Below, piece after piece: positions 8,669-17,680 of a DNA stretch of 64,000 nt. The position numbers and the translations under genes were made by a program. This stretch comes from Sphaerisporangium sp. TRM90804. Lineage in GTDB: Bacteria > Actinomycetota > Actinomycetes > Streptosporangiales > Streptosporangiaceae. The stretch covers positions 1-64,000 of the forward strand of contig NZ_JARWAC010000022.1 of assembly GCF_029846175.1 (NCBI RefSeq), read 5' to 3'. The notes beneath the pieces were generated by a model, which had not been told where the DNA came from, made no database searches, and saw nothing but the letters and a program-made list of their open reading frames with translations. The number at the start of each line of letters is the position of its first letter. Position 1 is the first letter of the stretch.

Positions 8669-10291
8669 ATGAGACGCCGCACTACCTTGCTCGCATCGCT
8701 GGCCCTGGTCGCGCTGACCGCCTGCAGCGGGCCCCGGCCGGTCGCCGGGCCGCAGGCCCCGTCGTCCGGCACGGCCTCGCCCACCGCCGGAGGCCGCCTG
8801 GTCTACGGGCTCAGCGCCGACGCCGCCGGCTTCAACCCCGTCACCGACCAGTTCTCCTCACAGACCTACAGCATGGTCGGCACCATGGTGGAGACGCTGG
8901 TCAGCGTGGACGCGTCCGGCGCCTGGAAGCCCAACCTGGCCCAGTCGGTGACGCCGAACTCCGCCGCCGACGAGTGGACCATCAAGCTGCGCCAGGGCAT
9001 CACCTTCTCCGACGGCACGCCGCTGACCGGCGAGGTGGTGCTCGCCAACTTCAAGGCGCAGCAGGCCTCCCCGCTCACCAGCTCGGTGTTCGGCCCCGTC
9101 CTGTCTGCCGAGCTGGCCGACCCGATGTCGGTCAAGGTGAAACTGCGCCAGCCCTGGGTCGCCTTCCCCTACCACCTCGCCGCGCAGATCGGCATGGTGC
9201 TCGCGCCGGCCTCGCTCGCCGACCCCGACGCCGCCGGCCGCGCCCCCATCGGAACCGGCCCGTTCACCCTCAAGCAGTACGTGCCCGACAGCCGCATGGT
9301 GGTGACGCGCAACCCCACCTACTGGCGCAAGGGCCTGCCCTACCTGGACGAGATCGAGTTCCGCATCCTGCCCGACGGCCAGACCCGCGCGCAGACCCTG
9401 GAGGCCGGCGGCCTGGACGCCATGGGCACCACCCGCGACGAGGACGTCGTCAAGTTCGGCGCCCTCAAGGACTCCTACACCGTGCACCGGCCGAAGGGCA
9501 TGGCCGTGGCCGAGTACATGTTCATGCTGAACACCGCCGCCGCCCCGCTGGACGACGTCCGCGTCCGGCGGGCGCTCGCGCACGCCACCGACCGCGCGGC
9601 CGTCATCGCCACCGTGCGCTCCGGCCTCACCGAGGAGGCCGACGGCCCCTGGTCGAAGGACTCGCCCTGGTACGACGCCGGCGGCGACTATCCCGGCTAC
9701 GACCTGGCCAGGGCGACCAGCCTGGTCAAGGAGGTCGAGGCGGAGAAGGGGCCGATCGCCTTCGAGGTGCTGTCGCCGCCCGACCCGAGCACGATGGCGG
9801 GCGTCGAGCTGGCCCAGGACATGTGGCGCAAGGCCGGCGTCGACGTCACCATCCGGCAGGCCGACCAGGCCGACCTGATCAACCGCGCGGTCGTTGGGGA
9901 CTTCCAGGCCACCGTGTGGACGCAGTTCTCCTCCCCCGACCCCGACGGCGAGTACGTCTGGCTGCACAAGAACTACGCCCAGCCGGTCGGCTCCGTCGCG
10001 CTCAACTTCAGCCGCCTGCGGGACGTCCAGCTCAGCGACGCCCTGGACAGCGGGCGCAGCAACCCGCAGCCCGAGGTGCGCAAGAAGGACTACGCCACCG
10101 TGCAGCGGCGGCTGCGCGAGCTGGTGCCGTTCGTGTTCGTCGACCACCTCGACGTCGGCTCGGTCATCGCGACCACCCGGGTGCGCGGCATCGTCGACCA
10201 GACCCTGCCCGACGGCGACAGGCGCACGCCGCTGACCGGCGCGCCCGTGCCCTACCACCCCTTCACCCAGGTCTGGGTCAGCGCGAAGTGA
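8669..10291 (+). CDS. Peptide/opine ABC transporter substrate-binding lipoprotein
   Basis: 540 aa, SBP family 5 (DppA/OppA type). The lipobox LVALTAC places the lipid-modified Cys near residue 18. The family signatures are present: YGLSADAAGFNP near the mature N-terminus, TFSDGTPLTGEVV, GTGPFTLKQY, and NPTYWRKG. The ATG at 8669 follows a GGGAGAGAGG site, and an in-frame ATG at 8606 is dismissed because it overlaps the operator. First gene of a four-gene operon. The substrate could be an oligopeptide, a glycopeptide or nickel, and sequence alone does not decide. Confidence 0.88.
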   Translation: MRRRTTLLASLALVALTACSGPRPVAGPQAPSSGTASPTAGGRLVYGLSADAAGFNPVTDQFSSQTYSMVGTMVETLVSVDASGAWKPNLAQSVTPNSAADEWTIKLRQGITFSDGTPLTGEVVLANFKAQQASPLTSSVFGPVLSAELADPMSVKVKLRQPWVAFPYHLAAQIGMVLAPASLADPDAAGRAPIGTGPFTLKQYVPDSRMVVTRNPTYWRKGLPYLDEIEFRILPDGQTRAQTLEAGGLDAMGTTRDEDVVKFGALKDSYTVHRPKGMAVAEYMFMLNTAAAPLDDVRVRRALAHATDRAAVIATVRSGLTEEADGPWSKDSPWYDAGGDYPGYDLARATSLVKEVEAEKGPIAFEVLSPPDPSTMAGVELAQDMWRKAGVDVTIRQADQADLINRAVVGDFQATVWTQFSSPDPDGEYVWLHKNYAQPVGSVALNFSRLRDVQLSDALDSGRSNPQPEVRKKDYATVQRRLRELVPFVFVDHLDVGSVIATTRVRGIVDQTLPDGDRRTPLTGAPVPYHPFTQVWVSAK

Positions 10292-11223
10292 TCGCGTACC
10301 GGCTGGCCCGGCTCGCGGTGGTGCTGCTCGTGGTGACGTTCCTGTCCTACGTCCTGCTCAACCTGCTCCCGGGCGACCCCACCACCCAGATGCTCGGCCT
10401 GTCGGCCACCGAGGAGGCCCGCGCCGAGCTGCGCCGGCAGCTCGGCCTGGACCAGCCGCTGCTCGTCCGGTACGGCGCCTGGCTCGGCGGCCTGCTCTCC
10501 GGCGACTTCGGCACCTCGCCCATCACCCGGGTGCCGGTCGCCGAGGAGCTCGTCGAGCGGCTGCCGGTCACGCTGGAGCTGCTGGTGGCGGCCGAGGTCC
10601 TGGCGCTCGGCCTCGCCGTCCCGGCCGGCGTCGCCGCGGCCCGCCGCGCCGGGCGAGCCCTGGACCAGGCGCTCACCGCGCTCGGCTTCGCCCTGCTGTC
10701 CACCCCGGTGTTCGTGGTGGGGGTGCTGCTGATCCTGCTGTTCGCCGTCACCTGGCGCGTGCTGCCGGCCACCGGGTGGACGCCGCTGTCGGTCGACGTC
10801 GGCTGGAACCTCACCTCGGTGCTGCTGCCGGCCGTCACCCTCGGCTGCGCGCAGATGGCCGTCTACGCGCGGCTGCTGCGCACCGACCTCATCGCCACCC
10901 TGCAGGAGGACTACATCACCCTGGCCCGCGCCCGCGGCCTGTCGCCCCGGCGGATCCTGTGGCGGCACGCGCTGCGGCCGTCGGCGATCTCGCTGGTCAC
11001 CGCGGTGGGCCTCAACCTGGGGGCGCTCATCGGCGGCACCGTGATCGTCGAGACGCTGTTCGGGCTGCCCGGCGTCGGGCGGCTCATCGTGGACTCCATC
11101 TTCTCCCGCGACTACCTCACCGTGCAGGGATGCGTCGTGCTGATCTCCGTCGGGTACGTCCTCGTCAACTTCGCGGTGGACCTGGTGTACGCCGCCGTGG
11201 ACCCGCGGATCCGGCGTGCTTAG
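10288..11223 (+). CDS. Peptide ABC transporter permease (DppB/OppB type)
   Basis: 311 aa from a GTG at 10288 that overlaps the upstream TGA (GTGA), so translation is coupled. It begins with a membrane helix (ARLAVVLLVVTFLSYVLL) and the family NLLPGDP motif, and has about six membrane segments. The EAA-type coupling loop is ARARGLSPRRILWRHALRPS, followed by the GTVIVETLFGLPGVGRL signature. It forms the inner-membrane channel with the permease half of the next gene. Confidence 0.9.
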   Translation: MIAYRLARLAVVLLVVTFLSYVLLNLLPGDPTTQMLGLSATEEARAELRRQLGLDQPLLVRYGAWLGGLLSGDFGTSPITRVPVAEELVERLPVTLELLVAAEVLALGLAVPAGVAAARRAGRALDQALTALGFALLSTPVFVVGVLLILLFAVTWRVLPATGWTPLSVDVGWNLTSVLLPAVTLGCAQMAVYARLLRTDLIATLQEDYITLARARGLSPRRILWRHALRPSAISLVTAVGLNLGALIGGTVIVETLFGLPGVGRLIVDSIFSRDYLTVQGCVVLISVGYVLVNFAVDLVYAAVDPRIRRA

Positions 11224-13279
11224 GCGCCTCGGCCCCGCGTTCTGGATCGGGTCGGCGTGGATCGCCGTCGTCCTGGCCGCCGGGCTGCTGGCCGACGTGC
11301 TGCCGATGCCCCGGTACGACGAGACGCTGGCCGGCCCGCCGCAGGCCGGGCCGAGCGCCGCGCACCCGCTAGGCACCGACGGGCTCGGCCGCGACGTGCT
11401 CAGCCGGGTGGTGCACGGCTCGCGCGTCTCGCTCGGCGTCGGCGTCGGCGCGGTCCTGCTCGGCCTGCTCGTCGGGGCGCCGCTGGGCGTCCTGGCCGGA
11501 TACCGCAGGCGCGCGGCGGACGCGGTCATCATGGCGGGCACCGACATCGCGCTCGCCTTCCCCGCGCTGGTGTTCGCGCTCGCCGTCGTCGCGTTCGCCG
11601 GGGCGAGCCTGCGCAACGTGCTCATCGTGCTCGGCGTGCTGGGCGCGCCCGCGTGGACCCGCCTCATCCGCGGGGCGACCCTGTCGGTGGCGCAGCGCGA
11701 GTTCGTGCTCGCGGCGCGCGCGCTGGGCGCCCGCGACCGGCGGATCCTGTGGCGCGAGATCGTGCCGAACGTGACCATGCCGGCCGCGTCGTACGCGTTC
11801 ATCGGGATGGCGGTCGCCGTCGTCGCCGAGGGCGGCCTGGCCTTCCTCGGGCTGTCGGTGCAGGCCCCCACCCCGACGTGGGGCGGGCTCATCAACGAGG
11901 GGCGCGCCATCATGGAGAACGCGCCGCACCTGGTGCTGGCGCCCTCGGTGGTCATGTTCCTGACCGTGCTGTCGTTCAACCTGGTGGGCGACCGGCTGCG
12001 GGCGCTCACCGCGGTGCGCGAGAGCGGGCTTGAGCCGGTGCGGCGGGCCGCGCCCGCGTCGCTGCCGACGGCCCCGCACGCCGCCGGGGACGTCCTGTTG
12101 CAGGTGGCCGACCTGCGCACCCACTTCGTGGCCCCGCACGGCACCGTCAAGGCCGTCGACGGGGTGTCGCTCACGCTGGAGCGGGGCCGCACGCTGGCCG
12201 TGGTGGGGGAGTCGGGCTCGGGCAAGTCGATGCTGATCAGGTCCATCCTGGGGCTGCTGCCCGCCGGCCAGGTGCTGCGCGGCGGCAAGGTGTACCTGGA
12301 AGGCGAGGACCTCACCGCGTACCCGCCCGAGCGGATGCGGCGCGTGCTCGGCACCCGCCTCGCGGCGGTCTTCCAGGACCCGATGACCGCGCTCAACCCG
12401 GTGCGCCGCATCGGCACCCAGCTGGCCGAGCCGCTGCGGGTCCACCGCGGCATGAGCCGCCGCCAGGCCCGCGCGGAGGCGGCGCGGCTGCTGGCGTCGG
12501 TCGGCATCCCCGACCCCGCGCGCACGCTGCGCCGCTACCCGCACGAGCTGTCCGGCGGCATGCGCCAGCGGGTGACCATCGCGATGGCGCTGTCGTGCGG
12601 GCCCGACGTGCTGTTCGCCGACGAGCCGACGACCGCGCTCGACGTGACGATCCAGGACCAGGTGCTGCGCCTGGTGCACCGGCTGCGCGGCGAGCGCGAC
12701 ATGGCCGTCCTGCTGGTCAGCCACGACCTGTCGGTGGTGGCGGAGTGGGCCGACGAGGTCGTCGTCATGTACGCGGGCCGGGTGGTGGAGCGCGGCCCGA
12801 CCGCCGAGGTTCTCGAACGGACGCGCATGCCGTACACCGAGGCCCTGCTCCAGGCCGTCCCCAAGCTCACCGACCCGCCGCACCGCCGCCTCCGCGTCAT
12901 CACCGGCCGCCCGCCCGACCTGGCCGCCCTGCCCAGCGGCTGCGCCTTCCACCCCCGCTGCCCCCACGCCGACCCCCGCTGCGCCACCGAGACCCCGCCC
13001 CTCATCCCCGCCTCCGACCCGCCGCCTGCCGCCGGACCGCCTGCCGCCGGACCGCCTGCCGCCGGACCGCCTGCCGACGGGACGCCACCCGCCCACCAGC
13101 CGCCGCCCGCCGCCGACGGCCCACCGAGCGCCGTAACCCCGTCGTCCCCAGCCGAGCCGCGACCGCTCGCCGCCGCCGTCCCGCCGTCGTCGACGGCGCC
13201 GGAGCACCTGTACGCCTGCTGGCACCCGCGCGGCGCCGGGACGGCGATCACCGAGGGAGCCGAGTCGCATGGCAGGTAG
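11216..13279 (+). CDS. Fused ABC permease (DppC) and ATPase (DppD)
   Basis: 687 aa. Residues about 1-270 form a DppC-type permease ([17 protein letters not shown], coupling loop [16 protein letters not shown]). Residues about 295-560 form a full ATPase with Walker A GESGSGKS, signature LSGGMRQRV and Walker B VLFADEP. The C-terminal oligopeptide-transporter extension ([14 protein letters not shown]) is interrupted by a Pro/Ala-rich insert before its final YACWHP. The GTG start overlaps the previous stop by 8 bases. This fusion occurs in other actinomycetes and fixes the permease:ATPase ratio. Confidence 0.88.
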   Translation: MLRRLGPAFWIGSAWIAVVLAAGLLADVLPMPRYDETLAGPPQAGPSAAHPLGTDGLGRDVLSRVVHGSRVSLGVGVGAVLLGLLVGAPLGVLAGYRRRAADAVIMAGTDIALAFPALVFALAVVAFAGASLRNVLIVLGVLGAPAWTRLIRGATLSVAQREFVLAARALGARDRRILWREIVPNVTMPAASYAFIGMAVAVVAEGGLAFLGLSVQAPTPTWGGLINEGRAIMENAPHLVLAPSVVMFLTVLSFNLVGDRLRALTAVRESGLEPVRRAAPASLPTAPHAAGDVLLQVADLRTHFVAPHGTVKAVDGVSLTLERGRTLAVVGESGSGKSMLIRSILGLLPAGQVLRGGKVYLEGEDLTAYPPERMRRVLGTRLAAVFQDPMTALNPVRRIGTQLAEPLRVHRGMSRRQARAEAARLLASVGIPDPARTLRRYPHELSGGMRQRVTIAMALSCGPDVLFADEPTTALDVTIQDQVLRLVHRLRGERDMAVLLVSHDLSVVAEWADEVVVMYAGRVVERGPTAEVLERTRMPYTEALLQAVPKLTDPPHRRLRVITGRPPDLAALPSGCAFHPRCPHADPRCATETPPLIPASDPPPAAGPPAAGPPAAGPPADGTPPAHQPPPAADGPPSAVTPSSPAEPRPLAAAVPPSSTAPEHLYACWHPRGAGTAITEGAESHGR
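13022..13081 (+). repeat. Four tandem 15-bp units inside the fusion ABC gene
   Basis: Units of CCGCCTGCCGCCGGA start at 13022, 13037, 13052 and 13067. The first three are identical and the fourth is altered. They encode PPAAG pentapeptide repeats in frame, so unit gain or loss would only lengthen or shorten the linker. Confidence 0.85.
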
Positions 13280-14252
13280 CGGAACGGCGCATCTGCGCCC
13301 CGCGGAGCAGGTCGTGCTGCGGGTCGCCGACCTGGTGGTCGCGTTCCCCGCGGGCCGGGGGCGCGAGGTGCGCGCGGTGTCGGGCGTGAGCTTCGACGTG
13401 GCCAGGGGCGAGACGCTGGGCATCGTCGGCGAGTCGGGCTGCGGCAAGTCGAGCGCGGCGCGCGCCCTCATGCAGCTCCCGCCGCCCCGCGCCGGCTCGG
13501 TGCGGCTGGACGGCGTCGAGCTGACCGCCCTGCGCGGCGAGGAGCTGCGCCGCACCCGCCGCCGGCTGCAGATGGTGTTCCAGGACCCGATCTCGTCCCT
13601 CAACCCCCGGCGCAGGATCCGCGACATCGTCGCCGAGGGCACGCGCGTCTGGGGCCTCGGCGACTCCAGGGTGGACGAGATGCTGGAGGCCGTCGGCCTG
13701 GACCCGAAGACGGCGGCCGTCCGCCGCCCCCACGAGTTCTCCGGCGGCCAGTGCCAGCGTGTGTCCATCGCCCGGGCCCTCGTCCCCGAGCCCGAGGTGC
13801 TGATCTGCGACGAGCCGGTCTCGGCACTGGACGTGTCGGTGCAGGCGCAGATCCTCGGCCTGCTGGAGGACCTCAAGCACCGCTACCGGCTCACGCTGGT
13901 CTTCATCGCCCACGACCTGGCCGTGGTGAAGAACGTCAGCGACCGCATTCTGGTGATGTACCTCGGCAAGGTCTGCGAACTGGCCCCGAGCACCGTTCTC
14001 GTCGACCACCCCGCCCACCCGTACACCCGGGCCCTCCTGTCCGCCATCCCGAGAAGCGGCCTGGACCTCCCCCCGTCCGACCACCTCATAACCGGCGAAC
14101 CGCCGTCCCCCGTGACCCCGCCCACCGGCTGCCGCTTCCGCACCCGCTGCCCCAAGGCGGCCCCCCGCTGCGAGTCCGAGGAACCCGCCATGCGCGCCAT
14201 AGACGACGACCACTGGGTGGCCTGCCATTTCCCGGAACAGGGAGAGGAGTAG
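13269..14252 (+). CDS. Peptide ABC transporter ATP-binding protein (DppF/OppF type)
   Basis: 327 aa. Walker [11 protein letters not shown]-loop [13 protein letters not shown], signature [15 protein letters not shown] (first residue Phe rather than Leu), Walker [13 protein letters not shown], and the C-terminal extension with [17 protein letters not shown]. It overlaps the fusion gene by 11 bases and closes the operon. With the ATPase half of the fusion it forms the two-ATPase engine expected for this family. Confidence 0.9.
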   Translation: MAGSGTAHLRPAEQVVLRVADLVVAFPAGRGREVRAVSGVSFDVARGETLGIVGESGCGKSSAARALMQLPPPRAGSVRLDGVELTALRGEELRRTRRRLQMVFQDPISSLNPRRRIRDIVAEGTRVWGLGDSRVDEMLEAVGLDPKTAAVRRPHEFSGGQCQRVSIARALVPEPEVLICDEPVSALDVSVQAQILGLLEDLKHRYRLTLVFIAHDLAVVKNVSDRILVMYLGKVCELAPSTVLVDHPAHPYTRALLSAIPRSGLDLPPSDHLITGEPPSPVTPPTGCRFRTRCPKAAPRCESEEPAMRAIDDDHWVACHFPEQGEE

Positions 14253-14394
14253 CCGGCACGAACGGACTTTCGCCCGGGGAGACGGCACCTGGATAGACGA
14301 CGGCTGCGAACCGGCTCTTCACAGACGCGCGGGCCTCGATTGCCTAGGCGGCAGCTCCTTGGTGGCGGTGGGGCTCATTCGCGGCCGGCGGGGC

Positions 14395-15039
14395 TCAGTC
14401 GTGGGGAGACGGCTCCGGTCCAGTCGCGGCGTACCGGGCGACGATGGTGCGGACGGCCTCGTCGACCACCTGAGCGACGCGTTCGGCGCTCACCTCCCAG
14501 CCCGGCACTAGGAGCGTCGGCCAGAAGACGTAGTTGGAGATCATGCCCAGGAACTGGGTGGCCGCGAGGTCCACGTCCTCGACCCGCACCGTTCCCGCCT
14601 CGTGCTCGGCTAGGAGGTAGCCGCGTACGGACTCGAAGTAGGGCATCTTCCCGTGCGAGAACTGCGCATTGGCGAGTTCGGGGAATCGCGGCAGCTCGGC
14701 GATGACGATTCGGAACAGGTCGGTCATCTGGGCGCGGCCCAACAGCTCGGCGTAGCGGCGACCGATGACGCTGAGCCCGTCGACGACGTTGCCTGCCGGC
14801 GGCGGATCCTCTTCGCCAGCGGTTGACCAGGACTCGGTGACCATGGCGTCGAACAGGGCGGCCTTGCTCGGAAACTGCTTGAACAAGGTGGCCCGCGAAA
14901 CGCCCGAGCGCTCTGCGATCCGCGCCAGCGACGTCCGGTCGTAGCCCAACTCGAGGAACAGCGCGGTCGCGGCCGTCACGATCAGCGCGCGCTTCTCCTG
15001 GGCGATGCGCTGGTGATACGTCGTCACGACCCCGCTCAT
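14395..15039 (-). CDS. TetR-family repressor of the adjacent SDR operon
   Basis: 214 aa. N-terminal HTH (TSLARIAERSGVSRATLFKQFPSKAALF) and an AefR-like C-terminal domain. A good -10 element (TATACT on the minus strand, 15051-15046) ends 6 bases before the ATG, so the mRNA is probably leaderless or nearly so, consistent with the lack of a ribosome site. It is divergent from an SDR gene. Two matching operators lie in the shared promoter region. Confidence 0.85.
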   Translation of the reverse strand: MSGVVTTYHQRIAQEKRALIVTAATALFLELGYDRTSLARIAERSGVSRATLFKQFPSKAALFDAMVTESWSTAGEEDPPPAGNVVDGLSVIGRRYAELLGRAQMTDLFRIVIAELPRFPELANAQFSHGKMPYFESVRGYLLAEHEAGTVRVEDVDLAATQFLGMISNYVFWPTLLVPGWEVSAERVAQVVDEAVRTIVARYAATGPEPSPHD

Positions 15040-15045
15040 GAGCCG

Positions 15046-15122
15046 AGTATACGAGGTGAGTGGCTTGACTCACCATTGCCGCCCACCTAGTGTCGGGGCA
15101 ATGGTGAGTCACTCGGCTCACC
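15046..15122. promoter_or_regulatory. Divergent promoter with two TetR operators
   Basis: Two 20-bp inverted repeats of form GGTGAG-N8-CTCACC lie at 15055-15074 and 15103-15122, 48 bases apart. A plus-strand promoter, TTGACT (15065-15070) and TAGTGT (15088-15093) with a 17-base spacer, has its -35 inside the first operator and its start point just before the second. The minus-strand tetR -10 (15046-15051) touches the first operator. In addition GACTCACCATTGCC (15067-15080) and its complement (15097-15110) form a 14-bp inverted repeat. Binding should shut both genes. Confidence 0.75.
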
Positions 15123-15183
15123 ATCGGCCGCCGTTCATCCCGGATGATCTCGGTCGGTCACCCACGTACCGAAGGAACATCTG

Positions 15184-15963
15184 ATGCGCCGCTTCGACAA
15201 CCAGACCGTGCTCGTGACCGGTGGGACCGGTGGCCAAGGCTCGAGCCACGTACGTGCCTTTCATGCGGAGGGGGCGAACGTGGTGATCGGCGACATCGAC
15301 GCCGAACGCGGCGCCGCTCTCGCCGCCGAGCTCGGGACCCGCGCTCGCTTCACCCGCCTCGACGTCACCGACGAGAGCTCGTGGTCCGCCGCTGTGCTGG
15401 CCGCCGAGAGCGCCTTCGGCGCCCTGAACGTGCTCGTCAACAACGCGGGCGTCCAGAACCCGCCGGCGCCTATCGAGAAGACGGACCAGGCCACGTGGTC
15501 GCGCATCCTCGACATCAACCTCACGGGGACCTTCCTCGGCATCAAGGTCGCAGCCCCCGCTCTGCGCCGCGCGACAGAGGGAGCCATCGTCAACATCGCC
15601 TCGACGATGGGCCTGGGCGGCACGGCGCACTACGCGCCGTACGTCGCCAGCAAGTGGGCCGTGCGCGGTCTCACCCGAACGGCAGCGCTCGAGCTCGGCC
15701 GGGACCACATCCGGGTGAACACCATCCACCCCGGCGTGATCGCGACCTCCTTCATCCGAGAACCGGCAGCCGGCGCCACCGCGGCAATCGCCGACTTCTA
15801 CTCACCCGAGCCGTTCGCCATCCCCCGACTTGGAGAGCCGACCGACGTCACCCGGCTTCTGCTGTTCCTCACGTCGTCAGACGCGTCGTTCATCACGGGG
15901 TCGGAGTACGTCATCGACGGTGGACTCCTCCTCGGGCCCGCCCTTCAGACCGAGACCGCATGA
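15184..15963 (+). CDS. SDR-family NAD(P)-dependent oxidoreductase
   Basis: 259 aa classical short-chain dehydrogenase. The cofactor motif is TGGTGGQGSSH near residue 13, followed by VLVNNAG, the catalytic Ser in NIASTMGLGG, and the YVASK Tyr-Lys pair. An acidic residue after beta-2 (GDIDAERG) suggests NAD preference. It resembles 3-alpha(20-beta)-hydroxysteroid dehydrogenases, but the substrate is not certain. AAGGA lies 8 bases before the ATG. It is co-transcribed with the F420-type reductase gene and controlled by the divergent TetR. Confidence 0.88.
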   Translation: MRRFDNQTVLVTGGTGGQGSSHVRAFHAEGANVVIGDIDAERGAALAAELGTRARFTRLDVTDESSWSAAVLAAESAFGALNVLVNNAGVQNPPAPIEKTDQATWSRILDINLTGTFLGIKVAAPALRRATEGAIVNIASTMGLGGTAHYAPYVASKWAVRGLTRTAALELGRDHIRVNTIHPGVIATSFIREPAAGATAAIADFYSPEPFAIPRLGEPTDVTRLLLFLTSSDASFITGSEYVIDGGLLLGPALQTETA

Positions 15964-16484
15964 GCGGTCCAGACACGACCGGATGCAACGACTCCGGACG
16001 GGACGCGTCTCTGTCGCACCTGCCCGATCACATCCGGCGAGCCATCGAGATCACCCCCGCCGCGGGCACCAGTGAACGGATCATCGACATCACGACGCTG
16101 GGGCGCCGCACCGGCCGACCACGCCGCATCGAGATCTTCTTCTACCGGGCTGCGGGCACCACCTACCTGTGTAGCGGCGCCGGCGGGGCCGCCACCGACT
16201 GGCATGCGAACCTTCTCGCCAATCCCGCCTTCACCTTCCACCTCAAGAACGGGATCCGTGCGGATCTGCCTGCACGGGCCACGCCGGTCACAGCCCCGGC
16301 TGAACGTCAGGCCGTGCTGGCGGAGATCGTCGCGGATCTCAATCAGCCCCACGACCCCGGCACCATCCGGCCGACTCGGCTCGAAGAGTGGGCCGACAGC
16401 CGACTGATGCGCATCAGCTTTCCGCCATCGGCCGTGATCGCGGCCCCCTCGACAGATGACCTACTCCCAGAGACCGGAGTGTAG
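15960..16484 (+). CDS. Nitroreductase/deazaflavin (F420)-dependent oxidoreductase family protein
   Basis: 174 aa, overlapping the SDR gene by ATGA. It shows the DDN-family pattern: TTLGRRTGRPRRIEIFF, a Gly-rich strand, then WHANLLANPAFTFHLKNG and a C-terminal helix. Relatives use F420 or flavin and reduce small organic molecules. Together with the SDR it forms a probable two-step redox or detoxification unit induced through the TetR regulator. The C-terminal tail after SFPPSAV is poorly conserved. Confidence 0.75.
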   Translation: MSGPDTTGCNDSGRDASLSHLPDHIRRAIEITPAAGTSERIIDITTLGRRTGRPRRIEIFFYRAAGTTYLCSGAGGAATDWHANLLANPAFTFHLKNGIRADLPARATPVTAPAERQAVLAEIVADLNQPHDPGTIRPTRLEEWADSRLMRISFPPSAVIAAPSTDDLLPETGV

Positions 16485-16524
16485 TCGCAGCTGGAGCGGC
16501 TCCTCGCCAGATGAAGGTGCGACC

Positions 16525-16629
16525 TGGGGCGTCTACCAGCGGATGATCGCCGCCTACCGCCACGAAGACCGCCGCCGTGGCCGGGACCTGATGGCCGCAC
16601 TGATCGAGAGCCTGCGAACTCAAGCCGGA
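16525..16629 (+). pseudogene. Remnant of an ISL3-type transposase
   Basis: About 35 codons encode WGVYQRMIAAYRHEDRRRG and the following helix (GRDLMAALIESL), which matches a segment of the ISL3-family DDE transposase. The reading frame upstream and downstream shows no further transposase sequence, and no terminal inverted repeats were found. This is a decayed insertion element. Confidence 0.6.
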
Positions 16630-16637
16630 AAGCGACG

Positions 16638-16991
16638 CTACTGCCAGTCTCGCAGGCATGTGCAGACTGCCCACGCTGATACCTGTTGGCCGGTCGCGTC
16701 GGTGACCACGACGTCGATTCGCACGCTGTTGCCAGGAATGCAGCCGATTCGCAGAACGTGGCCGGTGAACTGCGTCTTGAGGTCACCGTCTTTGTACCAC
16801 TGGTAGGTGTAAGGGGTGACGCCGCCTTCCACGGTGATCGCGCACCATATGAGGCTGCCGCCCGGATCACAGTCCCAATTCCTGAGCACGGGTGAGCCGG
16901 CCGCCTGGGCGTTCGACGCCACACCACCGGTGAGAACCAGCAGCAGGCTGAGCGGAAGGGCGGCAACCGCTGATCGGAGCTTCCTGTACAT
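16638..16991 (-). CDS. Small secreted Cys-rich protein, Ig/PKD-like
   Basis: 117 aa. Signal peptide MYRKLRSAVAALPLSLLLVL, cleaved near NAQAAGS. The mature part of about 85 residues has six cysteines (DCDPGG, IWCAI, RIGCIP, AVCTCL) and a GGVTPYTYQWYKDG segment that resembles Ig-like or PKD-like beta-sandwich domains. The start at 16991 is chosen for the signal peptide, although the ribosome site is weak and the frame stays open upstream to 17204. It sits in a zone of gene remnants. Function unknown. Confidence 0.55.
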   Translation of the reverse strand: MYRKLRSAVAALPLSLLLVLTGGVASNAQAAGSPVLRNWDCDPGGSLIWCAITVEGGVTPYTYQWYKDGDLKTQFTGHVLRIGCIPGNSVRIDVVVTDATGQQVSAWAVCTCLRDWQ

Positions 16992-17155
16992 GGAATCAGT
17001 CCCATTCTGAAAGCGGGTCGACCCGAACTTCATACCACTCACCGCTTGCCCTGGACCCAGCCGTGTTCGCGCGATGGGGGGTGGTGAGCTGAGTCGAGGG
17101 GTGCCCGAAAAGGGTCGTGCCGAAGGCGCCGTTACCAAGGGGCCGACGGCCGATC

Positions 17156-17296
17156 TCAGAGACCGAGGGCGCCGCCCTTGATTCCCCTCACGAACACGGA
17201 CCACTCACTCGTCGCGAATACCAACACCGGGCCGCCCGGCATCTTGCTGTCCCTGACGCCGACGAGGCCGGGAAGGCCCGACGCCACCTCGACGCA
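17156..17296 (-). pseudogene. C-terminal fragment of a DUF397 protein
   Basis: The minus strand encodes CVEVASGLPGLVGVRDSK, PGGPVLVFATSEWSVFVRGI and a stop, which is the C-terminal two-thirds of a DUF397 domain (usual form CVEVA...VAVRDSKDPGGPVL.FTPAEW). The conserved N-terminal W.KSSYS part is missing. At that exact point sequence of a TetR-type gene begins on the other strand. DUF397 proteins normally pair with an XRE regulator, and none is present. Confidence 0.75.
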
Positions 17297-17497
17297 GGTC
17301 TCCTCGACTCCCTGTCGGCGGTGCTGTCCGGATACAAGCTCGACCCGGCCGACACCGTGCACGCGTTACGGCTCCTGCGCAGCCTGTTCCACGGCTTCGC
17401 GGTCCTGGAAGCCGCCGGCGGCTTCCAGATGGACACCGACGTCGACGAGAGCTTCGAGTGGCTGATCGCCTTCGTCGACCGCGGCCTGACCTCTTAG
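17288..17497 (+). pseudogene. C-terminal fragment of a TetR-family regulator
   Basis: From about 17288 the plus strand encodes LLDSLSAVLSGYKL, then ADTVHALRLLRSLFHGFAVLE and FEWLIAFVDRGL before the stop. This is the last 70 residues of a TetR C-terminal domain of the type that ends in a helix FEWLL..F..GL. The HTH and first half are absent. It abuts the truncated DUF397 fragment, so the junction near 17290 looks like a deletion or recombination scar. Confidence 0.7.
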
Positions 17498-17680
17498 TGG
17501 CGTCCGGGGGTCACCGGCACGGGTGAGTCGGCGTGTCATGATCTGACGGTTCAGGGTCTCCTGGTGGCCGGGCTTGGGCTCATCGTCGCGCGGGTAGAGG
17601 CGGAGTTCCCAAGATCAGTATCTGGCCGTGATCAGTCGAAGGTGTTGTTCGGCCCTCTCCACTTGGGCTAGACAGGGCGC

